Translations under genes and position numbers: made by a program
In this document: in pieces, positions 16,096 to 26,572 of the stretch
Layout of the letters: every line of letters begins with the position of its first letter
Numbering within the stretch: position 1 is the first letter of the stretch
Notes under the pieces: model-generated
What the model was told of the DNA's origin: nothing
Database searches by the model: none
Seen by the model: the letters and a program-made list of their open reading frames with translations, nothing else
NCBI GenBank assembly: GCA_014359885.1
Contig: JACIYN010000042.1
Location: forward strand, 1 to 64,000
DNA: 64,000 bases
From: Desulfacinum sp.
Lineage (GTDB): Bacteria > Desulfobacterota > Syntrophobacteria > Syntrophobacterales > DSM-9756
Reading direction: 5' to 3'

Positions 16096-17393
16096 AACAG
16101 TCAAAATCACCATCCAAGGCGAAACACCGGACACCGGGCACGGATCACCCTTCACCGGTACTTAGATGCCGGAACCTGACCGTGGGCTACGGGACCAAGG
16201 CGGTCCTCGAGGACGTGGACCTCGACCTGGAAGCGGGCCAGTTCGTCACCCTCCTGGGGCCCAACGGTTCCGGCAAGACCACCCTGTTGCGCACCCTGTC
16301 GCGCCACCTGGCGCCTTTGGCCGGCCGCGTCCAGATCCTGGGACGCCCCCTGGATTCCCTGAGCGCCATGGAGTTGGCTCGGTCCATGGCCGTGGTGTTC
16401 ACCGATAAGGTGGCTCCGCCCCTCTTTTCCGTTTCCGAGTTCGTGGCCCTGGGTCGCTACCCCCACACCGACTTTCTCGGTCGGCTGGGACCCGACGACC
16501 ACACGGCCGTAAAAGACGCACTGGCCGCAGTGCGGGCGGAACACTTGAGCGGGCGCATCTTCACGGACTTGAGCGACGGGGAACGCCAGAAGGCCCTGGT
16601 GGCCCGGGCCTTGGCCCAGCAGCCCCGGATCCTCTTGTTGGACGAACCCACGCTCCATCTGGATCTGAAACACCGACTGGAAGTGATGGCCATCTTGCGC
16701 GACCTGTGTCGTCGTCGAAGGATCACCGTGCTGGCCTCCCTCCACGACGTGGACGTGGCCGCCAAGGTCTCCGACCGGGTGGCCCTGATCAAGGACGGCA
16801 GGATCGCGGCTTGGGGCCCGCCCGAGCAGGCCCTGACCGGCGACAGCGTGGCCGCGCTCTACGATTTCCACGGCGCCGTGTTCAGCAGTCACCTGGGCGG
16901 CATCGAGATGCGCGGAGACGGCAACCGCGGTTGTATCTTTGTGGTGGCGGGCATGGGCAGCGGGGCCTTGGTCTACCGCCTGTTGGCCAAACGCGGCTTC
17001 GCCATCGCCACCGGGATCCTGCACACCAACGACCTGGACTACTTTGTGGCCCGTTCACTGGGGGCGGAATGCGTGGTCCAGGAGCTGCGGGAAACCATGG
17101 ATCCCCGTTGCCTGGTGGAAGCCGACCGGCACATGACCCGCTGCCATGCGGTCATCGACTGTGGATTCCCGGTGGGCCCCCTGAATCGGGACAACATGAC
17201 GCTGGTGCAAAACGCCGTGGCCGCAGGCCGGACCGTCTTCAGCCTGCGCCGAGACGGTCCGGAAGGAACGGTTGTTTCCGGGTCCATCGGCTGCCGGGAT
17301 CCCGTTCACCTCATGGATCTGTTGGAATCCCATGTGCAGGTGAAACGTTCCGTATTTAAACACACCCCGCCGGTTCGGGAGGCTGTCGCATGA
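16092..17393 (+). CDS. ABC importer ATPase with extra C-terminal domain
   Basis: Energises the corrinoid/metal importer. Residues about 24-265 are a standard FecE/BtuD ATPase: Walker A GPNGSGKTT near 56, signature LSDGERQK near 160, Walker B ILLLDEPT near 179, and the switch His in LASLHDVD near 216. Residues about 275-433 form an additional domain beginning GCIFVVAGMGSGALVYRLL, with a nucleotide-fold look and several cysteines (ECVV, PRCLVE, TRCHAVIDCGFPVG). Most FecE-type ATPases stop near 260 residues, so this is a fusion of unrecognised function, possibly regulatory. It overlaps the CobN gene start by 4 bp, which ties import directly to the chelatase. Confidence 0.85.
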   Translation: MKQSKSPSKAKHRTPGTDHPSPVLRCRNLTVGYGTKAVLEDVDLDLEAGQFVTLLGPNGSGKTTLLRTLSRHLAPLAGRVQILGRPLDSLSAMELARSMAVVFTDKVAPPLFSVSEFVALGRYPHTDFLGRLGPDDHTAVKDALAAVRAEHLSGRIFTDLSDGERQKALVARALAQQPRILLLDEPTLHLDLKHRLEVMAILRDLCRRRRITVLASLHDVDVAAKVSDRVALIKDGRIAAWGPPEQALTGDSVAALYDFHGAVFSSHLGGIEMRGDGNRGCIFVVAGMGSGALVYRLLAKRGFAIATGILHTNDLDYFVARSLGAECVVQELRETMDPRCLVEADRHMTRCHAVIDCGFPVGPLNRDNMTLVQNAVAAGRTVFSLRRDGPEGTVVSGSIGCRDPVHLMDLLESHVQVKRSVFKHTPPVREAVA

Positions 17394-20300
17394 AGCCCTA
17401 CAGCTTGTGTTACTATTCGGCCACAGCCATGGAGATGCCCAGTTTGAGTGAAGGTGTGCGGCTGTTCGAAGCCGGCGGCGGCAGGATCCGGATCCACGCC
17501 CGCACCCAGACCCAGTTGTTCGACCAGGCGCGCCGAACGGCCTTCGTGCAACAGGCCCTGGCCTCCGATGCCGTCATCATTACCCTGCACGGGGGCAGGC
17601 CGTCTTTTCCGGCCTTCGATGCCCTGGTGGAAGCCTTGGCACCAATCCCGGCCCACCGGCGTCCTTACCTGCACATCCAGCCCACCGGCAGCGACGAGGA
17701 TTCCCTGGAGGCAGCGCGGGAACACGCCACCGATTTCGGCACCCCAGCCTGGGACACCCTCCATCGGTACCTGAGCTACGGCGGCCCGCTCAATTTCCAC
17801 CAAGGTCTCCGGTGGCTCCACAACCGCCTGTTCGACGCCCCCCCGGTGGAAGTCCACCCGCCCGTGGAGTTGCCCCACGAGGGAATCTATCATCCGGATT
17901 TTTCGTCCATCCCCGACCTGGACGCCTATCTGGCCCAACGGGTCGATCCCACCCGGCTCACCGTGGGGCTGTGGTTCTACCAGAGTTACTGGGTGAACAA
18001 CAATCTCGCCTTTATCGATGCCATCATTCGGGCGGTGGAGGCCCGGGGGGCCAACGTCATTCCGGTCTTCCACCTGCGGTACAAGGACGCCCAGCGGGGC
18101 AATCGCGGCGCCGATTACATCGTTGAGCATTTCTTCATGGAGGGAGAAAAACCGCGCATCGACGTGCTCATCAACCCCTTGATGTTTTCCCTTACCCTGG
18201 CGGCGCCGGAATACGGGACCCTGTTGCCCCGCCTGAACGTCCCGGTTCTTCAAACCATGACCTGTTCGGCCTCCTATGCCCACTGGAGCGAAAGCGTCCA
18301 GGGCCTGCCCACCATGGACGTCTCCTACAGCGTGGCTCAACCGGAGTTCGACGGCGCCCTGATCACGGTACCGTGCGCCACCCGGGAGGAAGAAAGCGTG
18401 GATCCGATCACCGGCGCCCTGATCGCCAAATACGTGCCCATTTCCGAACGCGTGGACAAGATGGTGCGTTTGGCTCTGAACTGGGCCCGGCTGAAGCGCA
18501 CGCCCAACGCGGAACGGCGGGTGGCCGTGATTTTTCACCACTATCCGCCGCGCAACGACCGCATCGGTTGCGCCGCCGGCCTGGACAGCTTCGCCAGCGT
18601 CAACGCCCTGCTGGAGCGCATGCGGGCTGAAGGCTACCGGGTGGAGCGCACCTTCGCCGACGGCGACGAACTGGCCCGCGAAATGCTCTCCCGCATGACC
18701 TGCGACCGCCGCTGGCTGCCGCCGGACCAGATGGCCGCCCGGGCCGAGGCCCACGCCGGCGCGGAACACTACCAGGGATGGCATGAGGCCTTGCCCGAGC
18801 CCGTCCGGGAAAAGATGACCGCCGACTGGGGCGAGATCCCCGGCGACCTGTTCGTCCACGAGGGCCGGCTGCATTTTGCCGGCATGCTCAACGGCAATGT
18901 CTTTCTCACCATCCAGCCTCCCAGGGGCTACTTGGAGAATGTGGATAAGATCTATCACGACATGTACCTATCGCCGCCCCACCACTACCTGGCACAATAT
19001 CGCTGGATTCGGGACGTGTTCCGGGCCCACGTGGTGATGCACGTGGGCAAGCACGGCTCCCTGGAATGGTTGCCCGGAAAGGCGCTGGGTCTGTCCGAAA
19101 CCTGTTATCCGGACCTGGCCATCCTGGATCTGCCCAATGTTTACCCTTACATCATCAACGATCCCGGCGAAGGGACCCAGGCCAAGAGGCGCTCCTATTG
19201 CTGCATCATCGACCACCTGACCCCGGCCTACACCAACGCCGACCTGTACGACGATCTCGCCAAGGTCCAGCAACTGGTGGCCGAATACGCCGCAGCCAAG
19301 GCCGAAGACCCTGCCAAGATGGAGATCCTGCGGCCCATGATCTGGGAGGCGGCAGCCGCGGCCAACCTGGATAAGGATCTGGAACAGAGCCGCGAACAGG
19401 CCCTGGAGGACTTCGAGGGATTCCTGGAGCGGCTGCACGCTTACCTGGAAGAACTTTCCGACACCATGATCAACGACGGGCTGCACATCCTGGGGACCGC
19501 CCCGGAAGGCCGGCGACTGGTGGAGTTCCTGGTCCAGCTCACCCGCTTGGCCAATGGAAGCGTGCCGTCCTTGCGCGAAGCCGTCATCCGTTCCATGGGT
19601 TTCGATGTGGACGATGTGCTGGAACATCGGGGCCGGCGGCTGGATCGCTTCGGGGGCTTGAGCGGCGGCGAGATCGTCCGCGCCGCCCATGAGAAGGCCC
19701 TGGCCCTGGTTCACCGGCTGGCGGAGTCCGACTTCTCCCCGGTGGACCTCCCGGCCTTGGCGGCTGAACAGCTGGGACGGGCCTCTCCGGAGACCGTGGA
19801 GGCCTTGACGTACGTGGCCGACACCCTGGTGCCCAGCATTCGACGCTGCACCGAAGAACTGGACTTCAGCCTGGCGGGCTTCGGCGGCGGTTTCGTCCCT
19901 CCCGGTCCTTCCGGCGCCCCCACCCGAGGGCAGGCCGACATTCTGCCCACGGGCCGGAATTTCTACTCCGTGGACCCCAACAAGATCCCCACCCCGGCGG
20001 CCTGGGAGGTGGGCGTGCGGCTGGGCGACGCCTTGATCGATCGATACCTGCAGGCATCGGGTCGCTATCCGGACGGCATCGGCATCCTGGTCTACGGCAC
20101 CACCACCATGCGCACCCGGGGCGATGATGTGGCCGAGATCTTCTACCTCATGGGCGTACGGCCCGTGTGGGCCAAGGGAAGCGGCAACGTCACGGGGCTG
20201 GAGGTCATCCCCCTGAGCGAGCTCAAGCGGCCCCGGCTGGACGTGGTCCCCCGCATCTCGGGCTTTTTCCGGGATTCCTTCCCCAACCTGGTGGAACGGA

Positions 20301-21163
20301 TCGACGAGGCCGTGCGCATGGTGGCGGCTCTCAAGGAACCGCCGGAATCCAATTTCCTGCGCCGCAACGTCCATAAGGACCTGGAAGAGTACCGTCGGCA
20401 GGGCATGAGCGAAGAGGAAGCCTGGCGCGAGGCCACCTTCCGGGTTTTCGGTTGCCCGCCGGGCACCTACGGCGCCGGCGTGGCCGAGCTAGTGGAATCC
20501 AAGAACTGGAAAACCCAGGAAGATCTGGGCAACAACTACATCCGCTATTCCTCCCACGCCTACGGACTGGGAAGCTACGGCCGGCAAATCCCCCATGCGT
20601 ACCGACGCCACCTGGCCCGCATGGATGTGACGGTCAAAAACGAAGACTCGCGCGAATACGACATGATGTCCTGCACCGATTACTACAACTACTACGGCGG
20701 TATGATCGTGGCCGTGAAAACCGTGCGCGGCGAACTTCCCTTCGCCCTCATGGGAGACAGCGCCGACCCGAAACGGGTCCGGATGCGCACCACCTTTGAA
20801 GAAGCCAAGCATGTGTTACGTTCCCGGCTGGTCAACCCCAAGTGGCTGGAAGGCATGAAGCGCCACGGCTACAAGGGCGCCGGAGACATTTCCCACATGA
20901 TGGACGTGGTCCTGGGCTGGGACGCCACCGCCGAGGTGATCGACCACTGGATGTACGAAAAGATCGCCCGGGCCTATGCCCTGGATCCTGAAATGCAGCG
21001 ATGGATGAAGGAAGTCAACCCCTTCGCATTGCAGAACATTCTGGACAAGCTCCTGGAGGCCATCGGCCGCGGGATGTGGAAGGCCGATGAAGAGATGGAA
21101 GAGGCGCTTCGCAAGGCCTATCTGGAGATGGAGGGGGAGATCGAGGAGTGGAGTGATGGCTGA
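17390..21163 (+). CDS. cobN: CobN/ChlH-type metal-chelatase large subunit 1
   Basis: Large tetrapyrrole-binding subunit of a CobN/ChlH-type chelatase, 1257 residues, with no signal peptide and so cytoplasmic. The core motif HVGKHGSLEWLPGKALGLS carries both conserved histidines (residues 551 and 555). Other family blocks are the GEGTQAKRR stretch near 594, GPSGAPTRGQADILPTGRNF near 840-860, and the GYKGAGDISHMMDVVLGWDAT stretch near 1162. Classic enzymes insert cobalt or magnesium with AAA+ I and D partners, which are encoded at 23178-26233. The C-terminus stops at EGEIEEWSDG and lacks the QGG.VD..T..DV..WK tail of the two other full-length copies. Position at the end of an uptake operon also allows a demetallase role, as reported for the homologue HmuS. 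It is the last gene before a REP doublet. Confidence 0.9.
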   Translation: MKPYSLCYYSATAMEMPSLSEGVRLFEAGGGRIRIHARTQTQLFDQARRTAFVQQALASDAVIITLHGGRPSFPAFDALVEALAPIPAHRRPYLHIQPTGSDEDSLEAAREHATDFGTPAWDTLHRYLSYGGPLNFHQGLRWLHNRLFDAPPVEVHPPVELPHEGIYHPDFSSIPDLDAYLAQRVDPTRLTVGLWFYQSYWVNNNLAFIDAIIRAVEARGANVIPVFHLRYKDAQRGNRGADYIVEHFFMEGEKPRIDVLINPLMFSLTLAAPEYGTLLPRLNVPVLQTMTCSASYAHWSESVQGLPTMDVSYSVAQPEFDGALITVPCATREEESVDPITGALIAKYVPISERVDKMVRLALNWARLKRTPNAERRVAVIFHHYPPRNDRIGCAAGLDSFASVNALLERMRAEGYRVERTFADGDELAREMLSRMTCDRRWLPPDQMAARAEAHAGAEHYQGWHEALPEPVREKMTADWGEIPGDLFVHEGRLHFAGMLNGNVFLTIQPPRGYLENVDKIYHDMYLSPPHHYLAQYRWIRDVFRAHVVMHVGKHGSLEWLPGKALGLSETCYPDLAILDLPNVYPYIINDPGEGTQAKRRSYCCIIDHLTPAYTNADLYDDLAKVQQLVAEYAAAKAEDPAKMEILRPMIWEAAAAANLDKDLEQSREQALEDFEGFLERLHAYLEELSDTMINDGLHILGTAPEGRRLVEFLVQLTRLANGSVPSLREAVIRSMGFDVDDVLEHRGRRLDRFGGLSGGEIVRAAHEKALALVHRLAESDFSPVDLPALAAEQLGRASPETVEALTYVADTLVPSIRRCTEELDFSLAGFGGGFVPPGPSGAPTRGQADILPTGRNFYSVDPNKIPTPAAWEVGVRLGDALIDRYLQASGRYPDGIGILVYGTTTMRTRGDDVAEIFYLMGVRPVWAKGSGNVTGLEVIPLSELKRPRLDVVPRISGFFRDSFPNLVERIDEAVRMVAALKEPPESNFLRRNVHKDLEEYRRQGMSEEEAWREATFRVFGCPPGTYGAGVAELVESKNWKTQEDLGNNYIRYSSHAYGLGSYGRQIPHAYRRHLARMDVTVKNEDSREYDMMSCTDYYNYYGGMIVAVKTVRGELPFALMGDSADPKRVRMRTTFEEAKHVLRSRLVNPKWLEGMKRHGYKGAGDISHMMDVVLGWDATAEVIDHWMYEKIARAYALDPEMQRWMKEVNPFALQNILDKLLEAIGRGMWKADEEMEEALRKAYLEMEGEIEEWSDG

Positions 21164-21252
21164 TGGGTGAGGAACGGATGTGGATGGCTGGGGGGAGAGT
21201 GACCGAATCTTTTCAATTACGATCATGGCACCTCCTGAGCCGCCCCGTACGG

Positions 21253-21373
21253 ATGAAAAACCTGCACCGGGGCACCTTCCGCCCTGTGGGAGCGCCGCAA
21301 GGCGCGATGAGCTGGTGGTCACACCGCCACGTAACGGCCGACCATCCCTTTCGCGGCTTTCGCCGCTCCCACA
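21253..21373. repeat. REP doublet (REPIN-like), copy 1
   Basis: The core at 21285-21373 begins TGTGGGAGCGCCGCAAGGCG and ends with CGCGGCTTTCGCCGCTCCCACA in inverted form. Each end folds as a small hairpin (GCGCCGCAAGGCGC and GCGGCTTTCGCCGC). It has an upstream extension (CCTGCACCGGGGCACCTTCC) shared with the other copies. The gap 21164-21427 between CobN-1 and receptor 3 otherwise holds nothing I can name. Copies 2 and 3 are at 26344-26486 and 52186-52349. Confidence 0.8.
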
Positions 21374-21427
21374 AGTGCTCATTCGAACTTTGTGGATTCT
21401 GCAACATGCCGAAACGACTGATCTTTC

Positions 21428-23176
21428 ATGTTAATTGACATCGTGAAAATGCGTGTCTTGTTGAGCTGCCTGCTCGTATTGGTTTTCCGGCCGATGGTGA
21501 TTGTCGCCGACGACAACAAGCCCCCAAACGTCGGCAATGGTGACACAATCGTGCTCACCGCCCAGGAGATCCGAGCCATGCAGGCACTCAAGATAGCCGA
21601 CGTGCTCAACCACGTGCCCGGAGTCAAGGCCGGGGATGCGTCCGTTTCCATCCACGGTTCCTACAAAGTCAAGGTCTTCGTGGACGGCCGGCCCATCAAC
21701 GATCCCACCTCCAGCCACGGCGGCATCCGATGGGACATGGTGTCGCCGGACGAGGTGGAGCGGATCGAAATCCTGCGCGGCAAGGGCGGGATGGCCTACG
21801 GCCAGGATGCCGCAGGAGGCGTCGTCCTGATCACCACGCGTCGGGAGCGGCGATGGTCGGGGAATGTCAAATGCTACGCCGGCAACTTTGAAACCTTCCA
21901 TGCGCGCGGCACGGCCAACGCAGCCGTGGGCCCGGTGGCCGGCGGTGTGAGCTGGGGCTACGAAACCACGGGCGGCTATGATGTGAACAACGACAAGGAG
22001 ATCCGGCGCGTCGGGCTGAAACTGGATCATGCCCGGGAGGAGAGCGGCAGGCGTATGGGATTTTCCGCCGACCTGGTCCGGGACGAACGGGGGCTGAACG
22101 GATTGCCCCAACGCCCCACTCCCTTTGCCCGCAAAGAAAGCCGCAACACCGCCCTGGCGTTGCACGCTCAACTGTCCCGGATCAAGACCCAAACCACCTA
22201 CAACGAAGGCTCCACCCACAACACCGACACCAGCACCGGCCTGGACAGAACCTTGAGGGTGTCCAAATTGGGCCAAGACCTTTCCACCGTCCTTCAGACC
22301 ACCAAATGGGGGGATCTGAGCTGCGGCGCAAGTTTTTCCTGGGATCGGGCCGACGGAAATTCCTTTGAGGATCAGCAGGAACAGGGGCTTTCGGTTTACG
22401 CCGCCCAGAATCTCGCCCTGCCCGGCGGGGGTGCCACCCTGACCTTCGGCGTGCGCGCCAACTACCATTCGGACTTCGACAGCACCCTCAACCCGGAAAT
22501 CAAAGTGGTTTACAGAAAACCCTCGTGGCGACTGACCGGCTCCTACTCCCGAACCGAAAACATCCCGTCCTTTCACCAGCGCTACAATGAAACCAGCTCC
22601 ACCCGACCCAACCCGGATCTTTCCATGGAACGCGCCGACAACTTCAGCCTGGCCTTCTTCGCCACACCGCATCCGGATTTTTCCTTCAGCCTGACGGGAT
22701 TCTACAATCTGTTGAGTGACCGGATCACGTACGTGACCGGAGACGACGGCATCGGCCAGTACCAGAATTTCGGAAGCGTTCTTTATGCCGGCGGGGACGC
22801 GGCCGTGAATGCCAAGCTCACCGACAGCCTCAAGCTGAAGGCCGCCTACACCTATTTGCAAGCCAAAGACCGGGACACCGGCCTATGGATCCCCGCCAAG
22901 GCCCGCCACACCGCCCATGCCACGCTTTTCTGGCAACCGTGCGCACCCCTGTCGGTGGTGATCACGGGGACCTATTCGTCCAAGGTCTACCGTAACAAGG
23001 CAAACACCCGGCATGTCCCCGCCTATGCCATCGCCGAGGTGCGGGCCGAATACGGGTTCCAACGGTGGAGTGTGTTTGTGGAGATCACCAACCTGTTGGA
23101 CAAGACCTACTACTATGCCGACGGCCTGCTGGCCCCGCCTTTGACCTGGGTGGCGGGAGTGAACTGGAGGTTCTGA
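21428..23176 (+). CDS. TonB-dependent outer-membrane receptor 3 (small)
   Basis: Outer-membrane receptor of 582 residues, short for the family. The signal peptide ([20 protein letters not shown]) starts best at the internal Met at 21449, but the ATG at 21428 is also in frame; neither has a good ribosome-binding site. The plug contains [30 protein letters not shown] and the barrel ends in a Phe after WVAGVNW. A clear VTA-type TonB box is missing; the N-terminus has only [12 protein letters not shown]. It is followed 1 bp later by the ChlD-like gene. The adjacency points to uptake of the substrate that the chelatase handles. Confidence 0.85.
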   Translation: MLIDIVKMRVLLSCLLVLVFRPMVIVADDNKPPNVGNGDTIVLTAQEIRAMQALKIADVLNHVPGVKAGDASVSIHGSYKVKVFVDGRPINDPTSSHGGIRWDMVSPDEVERIEILRGKGGMAYGQDAAGGVVLITTRRERRWSGNVKCYAGNFETFHARGTANAAVGPVAGGVSWGYETTGGYDVNNDKEIRRVGLKLDHAREESGRRMGFSADLVRDERGLNGLPQRPTPFARKESRNTALALHAQLSRIKTQTTYNEGSTHNTDTSTGLDRTLRVSKLGQDLSTVLQTTKWGDLSCGASFSWDRADGNSFEDQQEQGLSVYAAQNLALPGGGATLTFGVRANYHSDFDSTLNPEIKVVYRKPSWRLTGSYSRTENIPSFHQRYNETSSTRPNPDLSMERADNFSLAFFATPHPDFSFSLTGFYNLLSDRITYVTGDDGIGQYQNFGSVLYAGGDAAVNAKLTDSLKLKAAYTYLQAKDRDTGLWIPAKARHTAHATLFWQPCAPLSVVITGTYSSKVYRNKANTRHVPAYAIAEVRAEYGFQRWSVFVEITNLLDKTYYYADGLLAPPLTWVAGVNWRF

Positions 23177-23177
23177 C

Positions 23178-25199
23178 ATGCATCGAAAGGTTTTTCCCTT
23201 TGCAGCCATCGTGGGCCAGGAAACCCTGAAACGGGCCCTGTTGCTCAATGCCGTCAATCCCCAAATCGGCGGGCTCCTGATCCGCGGAGAAAAGGGCACG
23301 GCCAAGTCCACCGCCGTGCGGGCCCTGGCGGCGCTGCTTCCGGAAATCCAGGTGGTACGCGGTTGCCCCTTCCAGTGCGATCCCCATCGCCCGGAGGAAT
23401 TCTGCGAGGAGTGCAGGAGCCGGAAGCAGCCGCCGGAAAGCGAGTCCCGGCGGGTGCGCGTGGTGGAATTGCCGCTCAACGCCACCGAAGACCGTTTGGT
23501 GGGCGGCATCGATTTTTCCCTGGCCGTCCGGAAAGGAAGCCGGGTTCTTCAGCCGGGGCTTCTGGCCGCCGCCCATCGAGGCATCCTCTACGTGGACGAG
23601 ATCAACCTGCTGGACGACCACCTGGTGGACCTCATCCTGGATGCGGCGGCTTCGGGAGAAAACATCATCGAGCGGGAAGGCATCTCCTTCCGTCATCCCT
23701 CCCGTTTTCTCCTGGTGGGCACCATGAACCCGGAAGAAGGGGAACTGCGGCCCCAACTGCTCGATCGGTTCGGCCTGTGCGTGGAGACCGCCGGCGCCCG
23801 AGATCTGGAAGAACGAGCGGTGCTCATGGAGCGCCGGGAGGCGTTCGACAAGGACCCCACGGCCTTCCTCCAATCCTATGCGGAAGACAACACAGCCGTC
23901 GCCCGCCGGATCGAAGCCGCCCGGACCCGGCTGCCGGCGGTTCGCCTGGCCGGGCACTTGCGCCGATTCGTGGGCGAATTGTGCGCGGAAAACCACGTGG
24001 CGGGCCACCGTGCGGATCTGGTGATCGAACAAGCCGCCCGGGCTCTGGCGGCCCTGGAGGGAGCTTCCCAGGTGAGCGTGGATCACATCCGGCAGGTGGC
24101 GCCCTTGGCCCTGGTGCACCGGCGGCGCGAAGCCCAGCCTCCTCCTCCCCCCCCGCCTCCCCCGCCGCCGGAGGATCCCCGGCGGGAAGAAGCGGACCCT
24201 TCCCGTCAGGCGTCTTCCGACGACGGGCAGCGGCCTTTGGAACCGGAAGAGGCCCCCCGGCCCCAATCCGGCTCATGGGCCCCGGAAGATCCCGGTAAGG
24301 GAGAAGACCCTTCGGGCCAAGCGCAAGAGATGCCCATGCCCGAGCGCGGCGAGGATCAAGTTTTCCACATCGGGGCCACTTTCCGGGTCAAGCCGCTGAG
24401 CGCCCCCAAAGACCGGGTGTTTCGGCGCGGCTCCGGGCGCCGATCCCGAACCCGCGTAGCCCAGAAACAGGGCCGATATGTCAAGAGCAGCATGGCGGTT
24501 CGAAACGGCGACATCGCCCTGGACGCCACCCTGCGGGCCGCCGCGCCGTACCAGAAAAGACGCGGGAGCCACAACGGCCTTGCGGTGACCCTCACCGACC
24601 AGGATCTTCGGGGCAGGATCCGGGAAAAGCGCATCGGCAATTTTCTCTTTTTCACCGTGGACGCCAGCGGATCCATGGGAGCCCGCGGCCGCATGGCCGC
24701 CTCCAAAGGAGCGGTGATGTCTCTTCTCCTGGACGCCTACCAAAAGCGCGACCGCGTGGCCATGATCACCTTCCGGCGCCGGGAGGCGGTGGTCAACCTG
24801 CCGCCCACCCCCTCGGTGGAACTGGCCGGCAAGCTCCTGGCCGAAATGCCCGTGGGAGGCCGCACCCCGCTTTCGGCCGGCCTGGCCAAGACCCACGAGC
24901 AGGTGCGCAACGTTTTGCTCAAGCACCCCGTGGCCCGTCCCATCGTGATCCTCCTTACGGACGGGAAGAGCAACGTGGCGTTGGGTGACGGCAATCCCAC
25001 GGAGGAAGCGCTGCGCCTGGCCTCGGCCATGTCCCGGGACCCCCGCGTGCGCTATGTGGTGGTGGATACCGAGGAGCAGGGCCTGGTCACCTTCGGCCTG
25101 GCCCGGCGGCTGGCCGCGGCCCTGGGCGCCGACTACTTCAAGATCGAAACGCTCGAAGCCCAAACCCTTGTGAACATTGCGAAAGGAAAAAGCGCATGA
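23178..25199 (+). CDS. ChlD/BchD-type AAA+ and VWA chelatase subunit 1
   Basis: Combines the AAA+ motor and the metal-linked von Willebrand A domain of a chelatase, 673 residues. Residues about 5-320 are the ChlI-like AAA+ part: Walker A GEKGTAKS at 37-44, Walker [14 protein letters not shown] near 135. An insertion carries four cysteines (63, 67, 76, 79; RGCPFQC...FCEEC), which looks like a metal site. A proline run of eleven and an acidic linker follow at about 315-400. The VWA domain has the MIDAS motif D495-x-S497-x-S499 ([13 protein letters not shown]) and ends near residue 673. It follows receptor 3 by 1 bp with GGAGG in front, and overlaps the ChlI-like gene. It probably works with CobN-1. 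Confidence 0.88.
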   Translation: MHRKVFPFAAIVGQETLKRALLLNAVNPQIGGLLIRGEKGTAKSTAVRALAALLPEIQVVRGCPFQCDPHRPEEFCEECRSRKQPPESESRRVRVVELPLNATEDRLVGGIDFSLAVRKGSRVLQPGLLAAAHRGILYVDEINLLDDHLVDLILDAAASGENIIEREGISFRHPSRFLLVGTMNPEEGELRPQLLDRFGLCVETAGARDLEERAVLMERREAFDKDPTAFLQSYAEDNTAVARRIEAARTRLPAVRLAGHLRRFVGELCAENHVAGHRADLVIEQAARALAALEGASQVSVDHIRQVAPLALVHRRREAQPPPPPPPPPPPEDPRREEADPSRQASSDDGQRPLEPEEAPRPQSGSWAPEDPGKGEDPSGQAQEMPMPERGEDQVFHIGATFRVKPLSAPKDRVFRRGSGRRSRTRVAQKQGRYVKSSMAVRNGDIALDATLRAAAPYQKRRGSHNGLAVTLTDQDLRGRIREKRIGNFLFFTVDASGSMGARGRMAASKGAVMSLLLDAYQKRDRVAMITFRRREAVVNLPPTPSVELAGKLLAEMPVGGRTPLSAGLAKTHEQVRNVLLKHPVARPIVILLTDGKSNVALGDGNPTEEALRLASAMSRDPRVRYVVVDTEEQGLVTFGLARRLAAALGADYFKIETLEAQTLVNIAKGKSA

Positions 25200-26233
25200 A
25201 AGCCCGCCCTGTTTATCCCTTTGTCGCCATCGTGGGCCAGGAAAAGATGAAACTGGCCCTCGTTCTCAACGTCATTCAGCCGGGCCTGTCCGGGGTGTTG
25301 ATCCGCGGAGAAAAAGGCACGGCCAAGTCCACCGCCGTGCGGGCCCTGGCGGATATCCTGCCTGACATCGAGGTCTTTGAGGACGATCCGTTCCAGTTGG
25401 CCCCCGGCGAAGAAGACGACGTCTACCGGGAGATCGCCCGGATCCTGGGCTTTCCCGCCGCCGACGAGAATCGCCTCCCTCCGGTCGTCCGCCGCAAGGT
25501 CCGGGTAGTGGAACTACCCGTGGGCGCCACGGAAGATCGGGTGGTGGGCACCCTGGATCTGGAACACGCCCTCAAGAAGGGCGAAAAACGGGTGGAGCCG
25601 GGCCTCCTGGCCGCCGCCCACCGGGGGATCCTTTATGTGGACGAGGTGAACCTCCTGGATGACCACGTGGTGGACGTGCTGCTCGATTCGGCCGCCATGG
25701 GGGTCAACACCATCGAGCGCGAAGGGATCTCCTTTTCCCACCCGGCCCGTTTCACCCTGGTGGGCACCATGAACCCGGAAGAAGGCGAGTTGCGGCCCCA
25801 GCTGCTCGATCGATTCGGGCTATGCGTCACCGTGGAAGGTATCACCTCCGCGGACGAGCGGGTGGCCGTCATGGAACGGCGCACCGCCTTTGACGAGGAT
25901 CCGGAGGCCTTCGCGCAACGCTGGGCCGACGAATCCAGGACCCTGGTGGATCGGATCCGCACCGCCAAGGAACTCTACCCACAGGTGGCCGTGGCCCGGG
26001 AGCGGCTCTACGAAATCGCCCGATACTGCCTGGACGTGGGCGTGGACGGCCACCGGGGAGACATCATCATGTTGAAGACGGCCAAGGCCCTGGCGGCCTA
26101 CGGGGGACGCACCGAGGTCCTTTCGGAGGATGTGCAAACCGCCGCCGAACTGGCCCTGCCCCATCGGGTGCGGCGTCAGCCGTTGATGGAGATCGTGGAC
26201 AATGTGCAGGCGGTGCGGGAGACGTGGAGATAG
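25196..26233 (+). CDS. ChlI/BchI-type AAA+ chelatase ATPase 1
   Basis: ATPase motor subunit of a Mg/Co-type chelatase, 345 residues, the usual length of ChlI/BchI. It has Walker A GEKGTAKS at 38-45, the ChlI block [22 protein letters not shown] near 103, Walker [21 protein letters not shown] near 142, the sensor region [22 protein letters not shown], and a C-terminal lid with [17 protein letters not shown]. Unlike its paralogue at 54447 it lacks cysteines in the segment after the first beta strands. It overlaps the ChlD-like gene by 4 bp. There are no other bacteriochlorophyll genes in the window, so magnesium chelation for photosynthesis is unlikely. Confidence 0.9.
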   Translation: MKARPVYPFVAIVGQEKMKLALVLNVIQPGLSGVLIRGEKGTAKSTAVRALADILPDIEVFEDDPFQLAPGEEDDVYREIARILGFPAADENRLPPVVRRKVRVVELPVGATEDRVVGTLDLEHALKKGEKRVEPGLLAAAHRGILYVDEVNLLDDHVVDVLLDSAAMGVNTIEREGISFSHPARFTLVGTMNPEEGELRPQLLDRFGLCVTVEGITSADERVAVMERRTAFDEDPEAFAQRWADESRTLVDRIRTAKELYPQVAVARERLYEIARYCLDVGVDGHRGDIIMLKTAKALAAYGGRTEVLSEDVQTAAELALPHRVRRQPLMEIVDNVQAVRETWR

Positions 26234-26343
26234 GGGAAAAGGTTCACCCGGGGATCTGTCCGGTCATTTCCGTTTGCGTTTATTCGCGTTTATGGGCGGT
26301 CCTCTCTCAATTAACGACCAGGGCGAGATCCGCCATCCCGCAC

Positions 26344-26486
26344 GGGAAAGAACCCGCACCGGGCGGGTGTCCGCCTTGTGGGAGCTTTCTCCTCTCTGTG
26401 GGAGCGCCGCAAGGCGCGATGGGCTGGTGGACACACTGGCAGGAGGTAGCTGGCCACCCCTTTTCGCGGCTTTCGCCGCTCCCACA
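26344..26486. repeat. REP doublet (REPIN-like), copy 2
   Basis: The core at 26397-26486 has the same orientation as copy 1, with TGTGGGAGCGCCGCAAGGCG at one end and CGGCTTTCGCCGCTCCCACA at the other. The upstream extension contains AAAGAACCCGCACCGGGCGG and a partial extra TGTGGGAG at 26377. It lies in the gap between the ChlI-like gene and the ABC-2 ATPase (26234-26732). Confidence 0.8.
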
Positions 26487-26572
26487 GATGATCAGTCGAG
26501 TTTTGGCAGTTCCTACAAGGAACCGAAAACACTGTTCTTTCATATTGCGTGAATCCGCCGGCAAAAAGAGAC

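Noticed and set aside
23178..26233. Magnesium chelatase for bacteriochlorophyll synthesis
   Set aside because: No other bacteriochlorophyll or protoporphyrin-branch genes occur in the window, and the partners are uptake and corrinoid salvage genes.
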